This document shows positions 1-8,535 of a stretch of DNA of 64,000 nucleotides, piece after piece. Position 1 is the first letter of the stretch. Each line of letters starts with the position of its first letter. Made by a program: the position numbers and the translations under genes. Origin of the DNA: an uncultured Collinsella sp. (GTDB lineage Bacteria; Actinomycetota; Coriobacteriia; Coriobacteriales; Coriobacteriaceae); the NCBI GenBank assembly GCA_958369225.1, contig CATXID010000005.1, forward strand, positions 119,546 to 183,545, in the 5' to 3' direction. A model generated the notes under the pieces. The model was not told the origin of the DNA, did not search any database, and saw only the letters and a list, made by a program, of their open reading frames with translations.

Positions 1-1
1 C

Positions 2-1249
2 GATATTGCCCATGCGCTCAAGACCGATTTGGGAAAGTCCCATGATGAGGCGTATATGTGCGAGATCGGCACGTCGCTTTCCGAGATTCGTCATCAGATC
101 GCGCATGCGGCTCGATGGAGTCGTCCTCGCCTGCATCCGTGTGATCTCGCCAATGCCGTGAGCGTTTGCAAAACGCAAGCCGTGCCCTATGGCGTCACGC
201 TCATCATGGCTCCGTGGAACTACCCGTTTTTGCTAACACTCGAGCCGCTCGCCGGCGCCCTTGCCGCGGGCAATACTGTGGTCATCAAGCCGAGCGCCTA
301 TGCTCCGGCATCGAGTGCGGTGCTCAGGCAAATCTGCGAAGAGGCATTTGATCCGCGCCTGGTGACGGTTGTCGAGGGCGGGCGCGCTGAGAACGAAGCG
401 CTGCTCGACGAGTGCTGGGACAAGATCTTCTTTACCGGTAGCGTTCCGGTCGGTAAGCTCGTCATGGAGCGCGCAAGTAAAAACCTTACGCCCGTGACGC
501 TTGAGCTGGGCGGCAAGAGTCCCTGCATCGTGGATGCGACGGCAAACTTGAAGGTCGCGGCGCGGCGTATCGCCTTTGGTAAATGGCTCAACGTGGGACA
601 GACCTGTGTGGCGCCCGACTATCTGCTGGTCGATACGCGCGCGCACGACGAGCTGCTGGGCCTTATCAAGGAGGAGGTCCGTCGCATGTTTGGCGAGCAC
701 CCGCTCGACAACGAGGACTACGGTCATATTGTCAATGCCAAGCATTTCGCGCGCGTACGCGGGCTGATCGACCCCGACAAGGTTGTGCTGGGAGGCACGG
801 CGCGCGAGTCGTCGCTCAAGATTGAGCCGACGATCCTAGACGGCGTGGCGCCTGAGGACGCCGTGATGCAGGAAGAAATCTTCGGTCCCATCTTGCCGGT
901 GCTGACGTATGAGAGCTTAGACGAGGCCGAGACGTTTATTACGGATTGTCCGACGCCGCTGGCCCTGTATATCTTTAGCCAGGATCGCGCGGTTCAGCAG
1001 CGCTTTGTGCGCTACGTGCCCTTTGGCGGCGGCTGCGTCAACGACACCATCATGCATCTGGCTACGAGCCATATGGGCTTTGGCGGCATGGGCGCGAGCG
1101 GTATGGGGCAGTACCATGGCCGGGAGAGCTTCGATACGTTTAGCCACAAGAAGAGCATCGTGAACAAGGCAACCTGGCTCGACGTGCCGTTTCGGTATGC
1201 GCCCTACGCAAGCTGGAAGCACAAATTCGTGCGCATGTTTGTGCATTAG
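2..1249 (+). CDS. Aldehyde dehydrogenase (class 3-like), 5' end outside window
   Basis: NAD(P)-dependent oxidation of an aldehyde to the carboxylate. The frame is open from the first bases of the window (reading DIAHALKTDLGKSH), so the true start lies upstream and a TTG at 29 is not a real start. Landmarks of the ALDH fold are visible: the APWNYP motif of the cofactor-binding region, the KPSA segment, the general-base glutamate in LELGGKSP and the catalytic cysteine in GQTCVAPDY, with FGGGCVNDT and SHKKS near the C-terminus. The short length and a C-terminal tail with basic and hydrophobic residues (WKHKFVRMF) resemble ALDH3/fatty-aldehyde dehydrogenases. The substrate cannot be told from sequence. 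A hairpin follows two bases after the stop. Confidence 0.93.
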   Translation, partial: DIAHALKTDLGKSHDEAYMCEIGTSLSEIRHQIAHAARWSRPRLHPCDLANAVSVCKTQAVPYGVTLIMAPWNYPFLLTLEPLAGALAAGNTVVIKPSAYAPASSAVLRQICEEAFDPRLVTVVEGGRAENEALLDECWDKIFFTGSVPVGKLVMERASKNLTPVTLELGGKSPCIVDATANLKVAARRIAFGKWLNVGQTCVAPDYLLVDTRAHDELLGLIKEEVRRMFGEHPLDNEDYGHIVNAKHFARVRGLIDPDKVVLGGTARESSLKIEPTILDGVAPEDAVMQEEIFGPILPVLTYESLDEAETFITDCPTPLALYIFSQDRAVQQRFVRYVPFGGGCVNDTIMHLATSHMGFGGMGASGMGQYHGRESFDTFSHKKSIVNKATWLDVPFRYAPYASWKHKFVRMFVH

Positions 1250-1250
1250 G

Positions 1251-1294
1251 AAATGGCAGGTAATACGAACAAGTGTTCCTATTACCTGCCATTT
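1251..1294. terminator. Perfect 15-bp inverted repeat after the aldehyde dehydrogenase gene
   Basis: Arms AAATGGCAGGTAATA (1251-1265) and its exact complement (1280-1294) are separated by 14 bases. It begins two bases after the stop codon, so it may act as a 3' transcript end. There is no long T-run, so it could also be an intergenic palindromic repeat or an operator for the following small gene. Confidence 0.5.
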
Positions 1295-1352
1295 ACGTTA
1301 GACTACTGCTATGGGGTACGGATGGGCCAACTCCCTTTAGAAGGGAATTGGT

Positions 1353-1436
1353 ATGAACGTAAGCGATGTTATTTCGTTATTGGCGTTGTTGATCGCGGCT
1401 ATCGAACTCGGCCTGTTTATCGGCCGAATGAAATAG
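1353..1436 (+). CDS. Putative holin-like type I toxin peptide (27 aa)
   Basis: A 27-codon frame beginning MNVSD and ending IGRMK is almost entirely one hydrophobic helix (leucine, isoleucine and alanine rich) with a basic C-terminal tail. That is the layout of the short holin-like toxins of type I toxin-antitoxin loci. The ribosome binding site AAGGGA (1341-1346) sits seven bases before the ATG. It is perfectly complementary to TCCCTT at 1332-1337 with a 3-base loop, so translation may be blocked by a local hairpin, a common toxin-mRNA trait. The stop codon runs straight into a GC-rich hairpin. The family assignment comes from size, topology and RNA context only; the peptide is too short for certainty. 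Confidence 0.5.
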   Translation: MNVSDVISLLALLIAAIELGLFIGRMK

Positions 1437-1518
1437 CCGTCCCCGCGTAAGCGAAGACGGCCACTTCTCACGATGAAAACGTGTATCGGAGTTGGCAAGA
1501 CCCGCTGCCACGGGTGCC
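1436..1518 (+). other. Structured RNA tail behind the holin-like peptide
   Basis: Two hairpins follow the 27-aa frame. The first has arms GCCGTC (1436-1441) and GACGGC (1456-1461) with an inner CGC-GTAA-GCG loop. The second has arms GGC..ACCCG and CGGGT-GCC (1494-1518). They could be the toxin mRNA 3' structure or an antisense RNA region. No gene is seen from here to 1672. Confidence 0.4.
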
Positions 1519-1672
1519 ATCCGTGCCTCTATCTTATCTGCAAGCGCTCTGTCTCGCAAGCGTTGCGGCGAGCGATTGAAAGACGCGGGCAGGATGAATT
1601 TGTGTCCGCACGAGTTCGTAGACTTCTCAGTAAGGTTAAGCGTCGGTTTATCCGGCCGTTAGAGGAGTTGCT

Positions 1673-1999
1673 ATGCACGAGCCTTCGCGTGTTCTTCTGT
1701 CGTTTCATATTGCGGGATTTCAGTATGCCGACGGTGCCTTGGTCCTGGGCGATCTTAAAGCGGGCGATAAGCTGACGCTGTGTGCCGAGCACGATAACCC
1801 CCATGATCCCGAGGCGGTTGCGATCTATTACGACAAGACCAAGCTCGGTTATGTTCCGGGAAACGAGGTCGGCCCGTTGTCCTTGATGATGTATTACGGA
1901 CATGAGGGTGTATTTGAGGCGCGCGTGCAGCAAGTTGCCCCAGAGCACAGCCCGTGGCATCAGGTGCGTGTTGGACTCTACGTGGTGGATGCTCGCTAA
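1673..1999 (+). CDS. HIRAN domain protein
   Basis: A 108-residue protein that is essentially one HIRAN domain, a small beta-barrel that in larger proteins (HLTF/Rad5 helicases) binds the 3' end of single-stranded DNA. Typical features are an FQYADGA stretch, a conserved GDKLTL strand, the EHDNPHDPEAVAIYY block and KLGYVPGNE. The start is an ATG with GAGGAG upstream. The next gene, a small acidic protein, begins 18 bases downstream, so the two are probably co-transcribed. Standalone bacterial HIRAN proteins have no settled function; a DNA-binding or DNA-damage role is inferred from the family. Confidence 0.8.
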   Translation: MHEPSRVLLSFHIAGFQYADGALVLGDLKAGDKLTLCAEHDNPHDPEAVAIYYDKTKLGYVPGNEVGPLSLMMYYGHEGVFEARVQQVAPEHSPWHQVRVGLYVVDAR

Positions 2000-2017
2000 T
2001 CGGTAAGGGAGACTGCC

Positions 2018-2197
2018 ATGTTTGATGACGACGACCAGTTCGATCTGACAGACGATCCGTTTGAGTGGGATATGCTACTCGATGATGATGAGTTGGAGCG
2101 GGATCGTAAGAAGCGGCAGGACAAGAACACCCAGGGTGGCGCTTCGAAAAAGCAAGACAAGAGCCGCCGCGGACTGTTCGGCGGGTTCTTTGGATAA
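2018..2197 (+). CDS. Small acidic/basic protein, unknown function (59 aa)
   Basis: I do not recognise this protein. It has a very acidic N-terminal half (MFDDDDQFDLTDDPFEWD, then LLDDDELERD), a basic middle with several KK/KKR groups and a glycine-phenylalanine C-terminus (LFGGFFG). The ribosome binding site AAGGGAG lies 9-10 bases upstream of the ATG. It sits 18 bases after the HIRAN gene on the same strand. A charged partner or regulator of the HIRAN protein is possible but speculative. Confidence 0.6.
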   Translation: MFDDDDQFDLTDDPFEWDMLLDDDELERDRKKRQDKNTQGGASKKQDKSRRGLFGGFFG

Positions 2198-2263
2198 CCG
2201 CCGCATCGCTGCGTCTGTATACTTAGCACGAGTTGAACGCGTTGCGAAATGAGGACAGAGACG

Positions 2264-2809
2264 ATGATGTGGTTTACCGCCGACCTGCACCTGGGCGATA
2301 CGAATATCTTGCACGACATGGACCGGCCGTTTGGCTCGGTCGAGGAGATGAATCGCAAGGTCATCGATGCCATCAATGAGTGCGTGGCTGCGGATGACCG
2401 CCTCTATATTCTGGGTGACTTTACCTATCGTTTGCCCCTGGCGGAGGCGGTGCGCCTGCGCGAGCGTATCGAATGCCAGAACGTGACGCTCATCCGTGGT
2501 AACCATGACGGTGACTGGGAAGATCCCGACGTACCGCAGATTTGGGAAGACGTGCGCGATTACCTGGAGATTGCTCCCGGCTATGCCAAGGGTCATCGCC
2601 TGGTGATGAGCCATTACCCCATGCTCAGCTGGAATGGCAAGGCGCGCGGCGCCATCATGCTGCACGGGCACATTCACAGCAGGGGAGACCGCACCAATGC
2701 GCGTAATCGCGATCGCGAGCGCCCTATCTTTCGCTACGACGTTGGCCTCGATGCCAACAACTACAAGCCCGTTAGCCGCGACCAGATTCTCGGCTTCTTT
2801 GGACTGTAA
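2264..2809 (+). CDS. Calcineurin-like metallophosphoesterase
   Basis: A small two-metal phosphoesterase of about 181 residues. The metal-ligand motifs appear in family order: DLHLGD near the N-terminus, GDF, GNHD, a histidine in SHYPM, and GHIHSRGD near the C-terminus. The length fits the small YfcE/YvnB-like phosphoesterases. I prefer the ATG at 2264 because GAGGACAG lies just upstream and the first motif starts at residue 6; an in-frame ATG at 2249 would add five residues. The physiological substrate (phosphodiester or nucleotide) cannot be inferred. Confidence 0.88.
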   Translation: MMWFTADLHLGDTNILHDMDRPFGSVEEMNRKVIDAINECVAADDRLYILGDFTYRLPLAEAVRLRERIECQNVTLIRGNHDGDWEDPDVPQIWEDVRDYLEIAPGYAKGHRLVMSHYPMLSWNGKARGAIMLHGHIHSRGDRTNARNRDRERPIFRYDVGLDANNYKPVSRDQILGFFGL

Positions 2810-2867
2810 TTCTCGAACCACCGCACAAACCGCGACAAAGGGGGGCGGGCACCTTTGTCGTGGTTCT

Positions 2868-2902
2868 GGCGCCGTTGCCATTATGGCGGCGGCGCCTTTT
2901 TT
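2868..2902 (+). terminator. Rho-independent terminator after the phosphoesterase
   Basis: GGCGCCG (2868-2874) pairs with CGGCGCC (2890-2896) and is followed by six T. A second hairpin, CGACAAAG/CTTTGTCG (2833-2860), precedes it. Confidence 0.8.
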
Positions 2903-2960
2903 GTCCGTGCGGCGCGGTAGAGTGTAGGCGGTTGAAATTTGCGTCCATCGAGGAGCTGCT

Positions 2961-4718
2961 ATGAACGAGATCAGGTGCCCGCATTGCGGCGAAGTTTTTA
3001 AGGTCGATGCTTCTGGCTATGCGGATATCGTCAAACAAGTGCGCGATGCCGAGTTTTCGCGCGACCTGGATGAGCGTGTGAAGGCGGTCCAGCGCGAGGG
3101 CGAGCAGGCGCTGGAACTTGAGCGCTCACGTTCGACGGCTGCCTTACAAAAGGCAGAGTCTCAGCGCAATGCTCAGCTTGTCGAGCAGAAGAACGCTGCG
3201 GCTCAGAAGTTGGCACAAGAGGTTGCCAAGCGCGATGCTGAGCTTGCCGAGCTGCGCGCCAAGCTCGAGGGCGCTGCCGCAGAGCGTGAGGGTGCAAGCC
3301 AGCGTGCAGCGGTTGAGGCCCGTGCCGATGCTCAAAAGGAGAATGCTGAGCTTCAGCGCGAGATCGACAATTTGCGTGCGCAGCTGGGACGCAAGGATGA
3401 CGAAGCCAAGCTTGCCGAGGCTTCGGCGCGCAATGCTGCTCAGAACGATTTAGCTGCACGCGATGCGCAGATTGCAGAATTGCAGGCAAAGCTCTCCGCG
3501 GCGGACAAGGCCCAGGAGATGGCGCTTGCCGCCGCTGCGGCCGAGTCGCAGCGTGAGATCGATGCCGCTCGCGGCGAGGCTGAGCGCACGCTTGCTGACT
3601 ATCGCGCAAAGGTACAAGAGAAGTTTTCCGCCGCAAAGGCTCAGTCCGAGCAGGAGGCCGAGGGCCTGCGTGCGCAGCTGCGCGAACAGGAGCTGACGGC
3701 CAAAATGAACCTATCGGAGGCGGTCGCCGCGGCAGAGCGTGAGCGTGACGAGGCACGTGCCAAGCTGACGAGCGAGCTGGCGGTGCGTGATTCTCGCGAG
3801 GAGCAAGCCAAGGCGGCACACGAGCTCGAGCTCGCGCAGGCCAAGCGCGTGAGCGACGAGTTGATCCGCTACAAGGACGAAGAGATTGAGCGCCTTAAGG
3901 AAATGAAGATCCGCCTGTCCACCAAGATGGTGGGCGAGTCGCTCGAGCAGCATTGCGAGACCGAGTTTAACCGTCTGCGTATGACCGCGTTTCCTAATGC
4001 GTACTTCGAGAAAGACAACGATGCGTCCGAGGGCACCAAGGGCGACTTCATCTTCCGCGAGTGCGACGCGAGCGGCAACGAGGTCATTTCGATTATGTTC
4101 GAGATGAAAAACGAGAACGATGAGACCGCGACCAAGCATAAAAACGAGGACTTCTTTAAGAAGCTCGATCACGATCGTCGCCAGAAAGGCTGCGAGTATG
4201 CGGTGCTCTGCACCCTGCTGGAGCCCGAGAGCGAGCTCTATAACGCGGGAATCGTGGACGTGAGTTACCGCTATGAGAAGATGTACGTGATCCGCCCGCA
4301 GTTTTTCATTCCCATGATCACGCTGCTGCGCAACGCCGCCATGGGTTCGCTGCGCTATAAGCAGGAGCTGGCGGAGTACAAACAGCAGAATATCGACGTC
4401 ACGAACTTCGAAGCCAAGATGGAAAAGTTCAAGAATGATTTCGGTCGCAACTACGAGATCGCGAGCCGCAAGTTCCAAACGGCGATCGATGAGATCGACA
4501 AGACGATTAGCCATCTGCAGAAAACCAAGGAGGCGTTGCTGTCTTCCGAGAACAACCTGCGCCTAGCCAACAAGAAGGCCGACGATCTTACCATTCGCAA
4601 GCTCACGTGGGGCAACAAGACCATGAAGGCGGCGTTTGACGAGGCGCGCGGGGCTGCGCCAGAGACAAACGATGAGCCCGCCGAGGCGGATTCGTATGAG
4701 GTCGAGGATGCCGAGTAA
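2961..4718 (+). CDS. DUF2130 domain protein with long coiled coil
   Basis: A 585-residue protein. Residues 1-12 contain a zinc-ribbon-like CPHCGEVF. About residues 30-315 form a long coiled coil rich in Ala, Glu, Gln, Arg and Lys. About residues 320-520 form the DUF2130 domain (KMVGESLEQHCETEFNRL, then the KGDFIFRE, FEMKNEND and KLDHDRRQKGCEYAVLCTLLE blocks). That domain carries an acidic D...E.K pattern reminiscent of restriction-endonuclease-like folds, which is an inference. The tail is acidic. It is often seen as a standalone gene; the cellular role is unknown. It is followed by a bidirectional terminator. Confidence 0.88.
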   Translation: MNEIRCPHCGEVFKVDASGYADIVKQVRDAEFSRDLDERVKAVQREGEQALELERSRSTAALQKAESQRNAQLVEQKNAAAQKLAQEVAKRDAELAELRAKLEGAAAEREGASQRAAVEARADAQKENAELQREIDNLRAQLGRKDDEAKLAEASARNAAQNDLAARDAQIAELQAKLSAADKAQEMALAAAAAESQREIDAARGEAERTLADYRAKVQEKFSAAKAQSEQEAEGLRAQLREQELTAKMNLSEAVAAAERERDEARAKLTSELAVRDSREEQAKAAHELELAQAKRVSDELIRYKDEEIERLKEMKIRLSTKMVGESLEQHCETEFNRLRMTAFPNAYFEKDNDASEGTKGDFIFRECDASGNEVISIMFEMKNENDETATKHKNEDFFKKLDHDRRQKGCEYAVLCTLLEPESELYNAGIVDVSYRYEKMYVIRPQFFIPMITLLRNAAMGSLRYKQELAEYKQQNIDVTNFEAKMEKFKNDFGRNYEIASRKFQTAIDEIDKTISHLQKTKEALLSSENNLRLANKKADDLTIRKLTWGNKTMKAAFDEARGAAPETNDEPAEADSYEVEDAE

Positions 4719-4736
4719 GGCATAGCGTATAGTGCA

Positions 4737-4776
4737 AAAGCGGGGCCGCTGGCGATATTGCCAACGGCCCCGCTTT
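4737..4776. terminator. Bidirectional terminator between convergent genes
   Basis: AAAGCGGGGCCG and CGGCCCCGCTTT are complementary arms with an inner TGGC/GCCA extension. They lie between the DUF2130 gene (+) and the DUF3516 helicase gene (-), with A/T runs on both sides. Confidence 0.9.
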
Positions 4777-4797
4777 GTTTCGTTCCAGTATGTTCGA

Positions 4798-7479
4798 CTA
4801 GTCCTCGAGCAGGTCCTCGATAAAGCCGACGCGGTAGTTTTTGAGGATGACCTCGCCGCCGTCCTGCGTGGCGTCCAGATCGACATCGCCCATGATGCCA
4901 AAGTCGTGGTCGCCATCCTCGTCGGCAAAGATCTGGTGCACGTGCCATACGTGCGCGGTCTTCTCGTCGGACTCGTCGATGGAAAACATCGTGGCGCTGC
5001 GGGCGTCTCCGTCGGTGAGGATTTCCTCGTGCTGCTCGTGGTAAGCGTCGAGTGCTTTTTGCCAGCGGACCTCGCTCATGCCCCAGTCCTCGTCGAGCTC
5101 GCCCAGGTTGCGAACGTGCTCGCGAGCGGCAAGGGTCACGCGGCGGAAGAGCGCGTTGCGCACCAGCAACGTGCAGCCGCGGCGGTCCGCCACGACCTCG
5201 TCGATGCCCTGCGGCGGTGCAGCGTCGAGGGCCGCCGGGTTGCCGGCGTTCTCCCACTCGTCCACCAGGCTCGAGTCCACCGAGCGCACCACAAAGCCCA
5301 GCCACGAGACAATGTCGCGCAGGCGCTCGTCGCGCTTCTCGATGGGCACGGTGCGGTCGAGCGAACGGTAGGCCTCGGCTAGGTAGCGCAGCAGAATGCC
5401 CTCGGAGCGGGCGATGCCGAGCTTTTGGATATAGCCCTTAAAATCGCTCGCGCTTTCCAGCATATCGCGCAGGATGCTCTTGGGAGAGAGCTGGTAGTCG
5501 TTGGCCCAAGGTACTTCCTGGCAGTACTTGTCAAAGGCGGCGTCGAGCAAATCCTCGAGCGGCTTTTCGTAGGTGACGTCTTGAATGCGCTCCAGGCGTT
5601 CCTCATATTCGACGCCGTCAGCCTTCATTTCGGCCATCGCGCGGTCGCGCGCGGCGCGCTCCTGTGCGCGCAATACCTGCTTGGGGTCCTCGAGCGTAGC
5701 CTCGACCATCGAGATGAGGTCCATGGTATAGGTCTCACTCTCGGGGTCGAGCAGCTCCAACGCGGCAAGCAAGAACGGCGAGAGCGGCTGGTCGAGCGCA
5801 AAGTCCTCGGGCAGGTCGACCGTCAGCGCGTAGTCGATGTCCGGCGCGGCGTCAGCCGGAGCGTCGGGTGCGGGCGGCACCTCGGTGCGCACGACGACGC
5901 CGGAGTCGATGAGCGTGGCGAAGATCTCGTCGGCACGAACCTCGAGCTTTGCCTTTTCCTCGGGCGTTTGCAGGCTTGTTTCGATGAGGTCGTGCACGCG
6001 GGTGCGGGCGTCGCCGCCCTGCTCGACCACGCTAATCACCATGGAGTGCGTGATACGCAGGCGCGGCTTGAGCGTTTCGGGCTGCGTCTCGATCAGGCGC
6101 TCAAAGGTCTGCTTGTTCCAGGTGACAAAGCCCTCGGGGGCCTTCTTCTTTTTAATCTTGCGGAGCTTCTTGGGGTCGTCGCCTGCCTTGGCCATGAGTT
6201 TGGCGTTCTCGATCTCGTGCTCCGGGGCCTCGGCGATGACCATGCCCTCGGTATCGAAGCCCGAGCGGCCGGCACGACCGGCAATCTGATGGAACTCGCG
6301 GGCGCGCAGACGACGCATCTTGTAGCCATCGAACTTGGTGAGCGCGGTGAGGACCACGGTGTGGATGGGCACGTTGATGCCGACGCCGAGTGTGTCGGTG
6401 CCGCAAATGACGGGCAACAGGCCCTGCTGCGCCAGGCGCTCGACCAGTAGGCGATAGCGCGGCAACATGCCAGCATGGTGTACGCCGACGCCGCAGCCGA
6501 GCAAGCGCTTGAGAATCTTGCCGAAAGCCGTCGAGAAGCTCGTGCCCCTGGCCGCCTCCTTGATGGCCTCGCGCTGCTCCTTGCTGGCAATGCCAAAGTT
6601 GGCGAGGGATTGCGCCGTCGCAAGGGCGGCATCCTGGCTAAAGTGCACGATATAGAGCGGGGCCTCGCCATGGCGCATGGCGAGCTCGACGGTGCCCTCG
6701 AGCGAGGTCGTCACGTAGTCGTAGCTCAGCGGCACGGGGCGCGGGGCATCGACGACCAAGTCGCAGACAGCGCCGGTGTGTTCCTCGAGCGAGGCGGCGA
6801 TCGCGGTGACATCGCCGAGTGTGGCGCTCATGAGCATGAATTGCGTGTGAGGCAGGGTGAGCAACGGCACCTGCCAGGCCCAACCGCGGTCGGGGTCGGC
6901 AAAGTAGTGGAACTCGTCCATGGCGACGCAGCCAACATCGGCATCTTCGCCCTCGCGCAGTGCATCGTTGGCAAGGATTTCTGCCGTACAGCAGATGACG
7001 GGCGCCTTGGTGTTGATATGCGTATCGCCGGTGATCATGCCGACGTTATCGCGGCCGAGCACCTGCACAAGGTCGAAAAACTTCTCGCTGACCAGAGCCT
7101 TGATGGGGGCCGTGTAATAACAGCGCTTACCCTGCGCCATACCCATAAAGAGCATGCCCAGCGCGACGAGCGATTTACCCGATCCGGTCGGTGTTCCCAA
7201 AATGACGTGATCGCCGGCAGCCAGGTCCATGAGGGCTTCTTCTTGGTGGTCCCACAGCTCAATGCCACGGTCGCTCGTCCATTCAAAGAAGCGTTCGAAG
7301 GCCTGATCGGGCGTGAGCCATGGTTCGGGCTCGCTGCCGTCCTCGGGCTCCCACCAGGTGGGGGAGAGCGCACCGAGCGAGCCGAACTCGGCTTCGGTTC
7401 CCGTGCCGCCCGAGAATGAGCTGGCGGCGCCGGCGCCGGAGACGGTGCTGGCGGTGGTGTCTGTTGTGGTCTGTGCCAT
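4798..7479 (-). CDS. Ski2-like DEAD/DEAH-box helicase with DUF3516 C-terminus
   Basis: An 893-residue superfamily 2 ATP-dependent helicase, probably acting on RNA. After a low-complexity N-terminus of about 40 residues come motif I GTPTGSGKS (about residue 95), motif Ia APIKALVSEK, motif II DEFH (about residue 188), motif III MSATLGD, motif V GTDTLGVGINVP and motif VI QIAGRAGRSG. The C-terminal third matches the actinobacterial DUF3516 region, including VDSSLVDEWENAG. Such proteins are about 850-900 residues in actinobacteria, so this one is full length. It is transcribed alone, convergent with the DUF2130 gene. A role in RNA turnover is inferred from Ski2/Mtr4 relatives. Confidence 0.9.
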   Translation of the reverse strand: MAQTTTDTTASTVSGAGAASSFSGGTGTEAEFGSLGALSPTWWEPEDGSEPEPWLTPDQAFERFFEWTSDRGIELWDHQEEALMDLAAGDHVILGTPTGSGKSLVALGMLFMGMAQGKRCYYTAPIKALVSEKFFDLVQVLGRDNVGMITGDTHINTKAPVICCTAEILANDALREGEDADVGCVAMDEFHYFADPDRGWAWQVPLLTLPHTQFMLMSATLGDVTAIAASLEEHTGAVCDLVVDAPRPVPLSYDYVTTSLEGTVELAMRHGEAPLYIVHFSQDAALATAQSLANFGIASKEQREAIKEAARGTSFSTAFGKILKRLLGCGVGVHHAGMLPRYRLLVERLAQQGLLPVICGTDTLGVGINVPIHTVVLTALTKFDGYKMRRLRAREFHQIAGRAGRSGFDTEGMVIAEAPEHEIENAKLMAKAGDDPKKLRKIKKKKAPEGFVTWNKQTFERLIETQPETLKPRLRITHSMVISVVEQGGDARTRVHDLIETSLQTPEEKAKLEVRADEIFATLIDSGVVVRTEVPPAPDAPADAAPDIDYALTVDLPEDFALDQPLSPFLLAALELLDPESETYTMDLISMVEATLEDPKQVLRAQERAARDRAMAEMKADGVEYEERLERIQDVTYEKPLEDLLDAAFDKYCQEVPWANDYQLSPKSILRDMLESASDFKGYIQKLGIARSEGILLRYLAEAYRSLDRTVPIEKRDERLRDIVSWLGFVVRSVDSSLVDEWENAGNPAALDAAPPQGIDEVVADRRGCTLLVRNALFRRVTLAAREHVRNLGELDEDWGMSEVRWQKALDAYHEQHEEILTDGDARSATMFSIDESDEKTAHVWHVHQIFADEDGDHDFGIMGDVDLDATQDGGEVILKNYRVGFIEDLLED

Positions 7480-7577
7480 GTGGTTGCTTTCTCTCGCGTT
7501 TGTCCGCCAACTATTATGGCGTAGCGGCGGCGCGGGGTGCCAGCGCGCGAGAAAATGCAGGAAATGGGCGCGCGGTA

Positions 7578-8417
7578 CTAGCGTTCCTGAGGCAGGCGCT
7601 TCTTGCCTTTGCGGGCGCGGTTTCTAAAGTTCTCGACGGCCTCTTCCATGCCGAGGGGCACGTAGGTGAGTTCATCGAGGTTTTCGGGCAGGTAGCAGGC
7701 AAGGCTTTGCTCCTGCATGCGACCCGCTGCGAGCTGTTCGTCGCTAGGCTGCGCGTCGGGTGTGGCGCAAATGCCATAGACGGCTGCACCCATCTCGCGC
7801 GTGCGGCGCTCGTATTCGGTCTCGGGATGCTCGGGATGGTCGCGGCGGACATTGTCACTTACCCAAAGCGTGTCGTAGCCTGCCGCGGCAAACTGTCCCA
7901 GGGCGTAATCGCGCAACGGCTTGCTGTCGGTGCGCAGCGTGACGGTAGCGCCGGCTGAAAAGAGCGGGCGGTAGAGCATTAGATGGTCGACATGGACGAG
8001 TCGTTTTTTGGCGTACTTGGCCTTGGGCTGCGGCGTGGGAAAGTTGATGGTGATGGCATCGAGCTCGCCTGCGGCAAACAGCTGCGGCAGCGATGCGGCG
8101 CCTCGGGGCAGGACAAGTGCGTTGGTCAGCTCTTGCTCGCAGATTTTCTGTGCGGCATAGGCGATGCAGATGGGCTCCTGGTCCATGCCGATAAAGAGGG
8201 TGTTTGGCTCGTGGGCCGCGCGCTCTACAAGGTACGTTCCCTTGCCGCAGCCAAGGTCCAGGTGAAGGTGTTCGAAGGGTTTGCTGCCTGCGGGCGCACA
8301 GGCCTCGCGCCAATCTCCGACATAGATCTCGGGGTTCGTCTCAATCGCATCAGCGTAGCGCTCCAAGCGCTCTTCGAGCACAAAGTTCTTAGGCGTGCGA
8401 ACGTGGACGGCTCCCAT
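7578..8417 (-). CDS. trmB: tRNA (guanine-N7)-methyltransferase
   Basis: SAM-dependent enzyme forming m7G46 in the variable loop of tRNA. The Rossmann SAM-binding motif LDLGCGKGTYLVE is followed by FIGMDQEPICI and by INFPTPQPKAKYAKKRLVH, the TrmB counterpart of the INFPDPWPK..H.KRRL signature; the usual DPW is TPQ here. Length is 279 residues, slightly longer than typical, with a basic C-terminal tail (RARKGKKRLPQER). The start ATG is preceded by AAGGAG. It lies between the helicase and another methyltransferase gene on the same strand. Confidence 0.85.
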   Translation of the reverse strand: MGAVHVRTPKNFVLEERLERYADAIETNPEIYVGDWREACAPAGSKPFEHLHLDLGCGKGTYLVERAAHEPNTLFIGMDQEPICIAYAAQKICEQELTNALVLPRGAASLPQLFAAGELDAITINFPTPQPKAKYAKKRLVHVDHLMLYRPLFSAGATVTLRTDSKPLRDYALGQFAAAGYDTLWVSDNVRRDHPEHPETEYERRTREMGAAVYGICATPDAQPSDEQLAAGRMQEQSLACYLPENLDELTYVPLGMEEAVENFRNRARKGKKRLPQER

Positions 8418-8535
8418 GAGGCTCCTTGGTCATAAGTCCGGAACGCATAGCTGCGCGTTCCGTCAATGGGTTGAAAAAAAGTGGGCATAGTTTGCCCGAA
8501 AGGCGCGGTGCGGCTCGGCGGCGAGTCGTCGGTGC

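Noticed and set aside
1253..1450. 65-codon plus-strand frame overlapping the inverted repeat
   Set aside because: No ribosome binding site; it runs through the palindrome. The 27-codon frame inside it, in another reading frame, has a better start.
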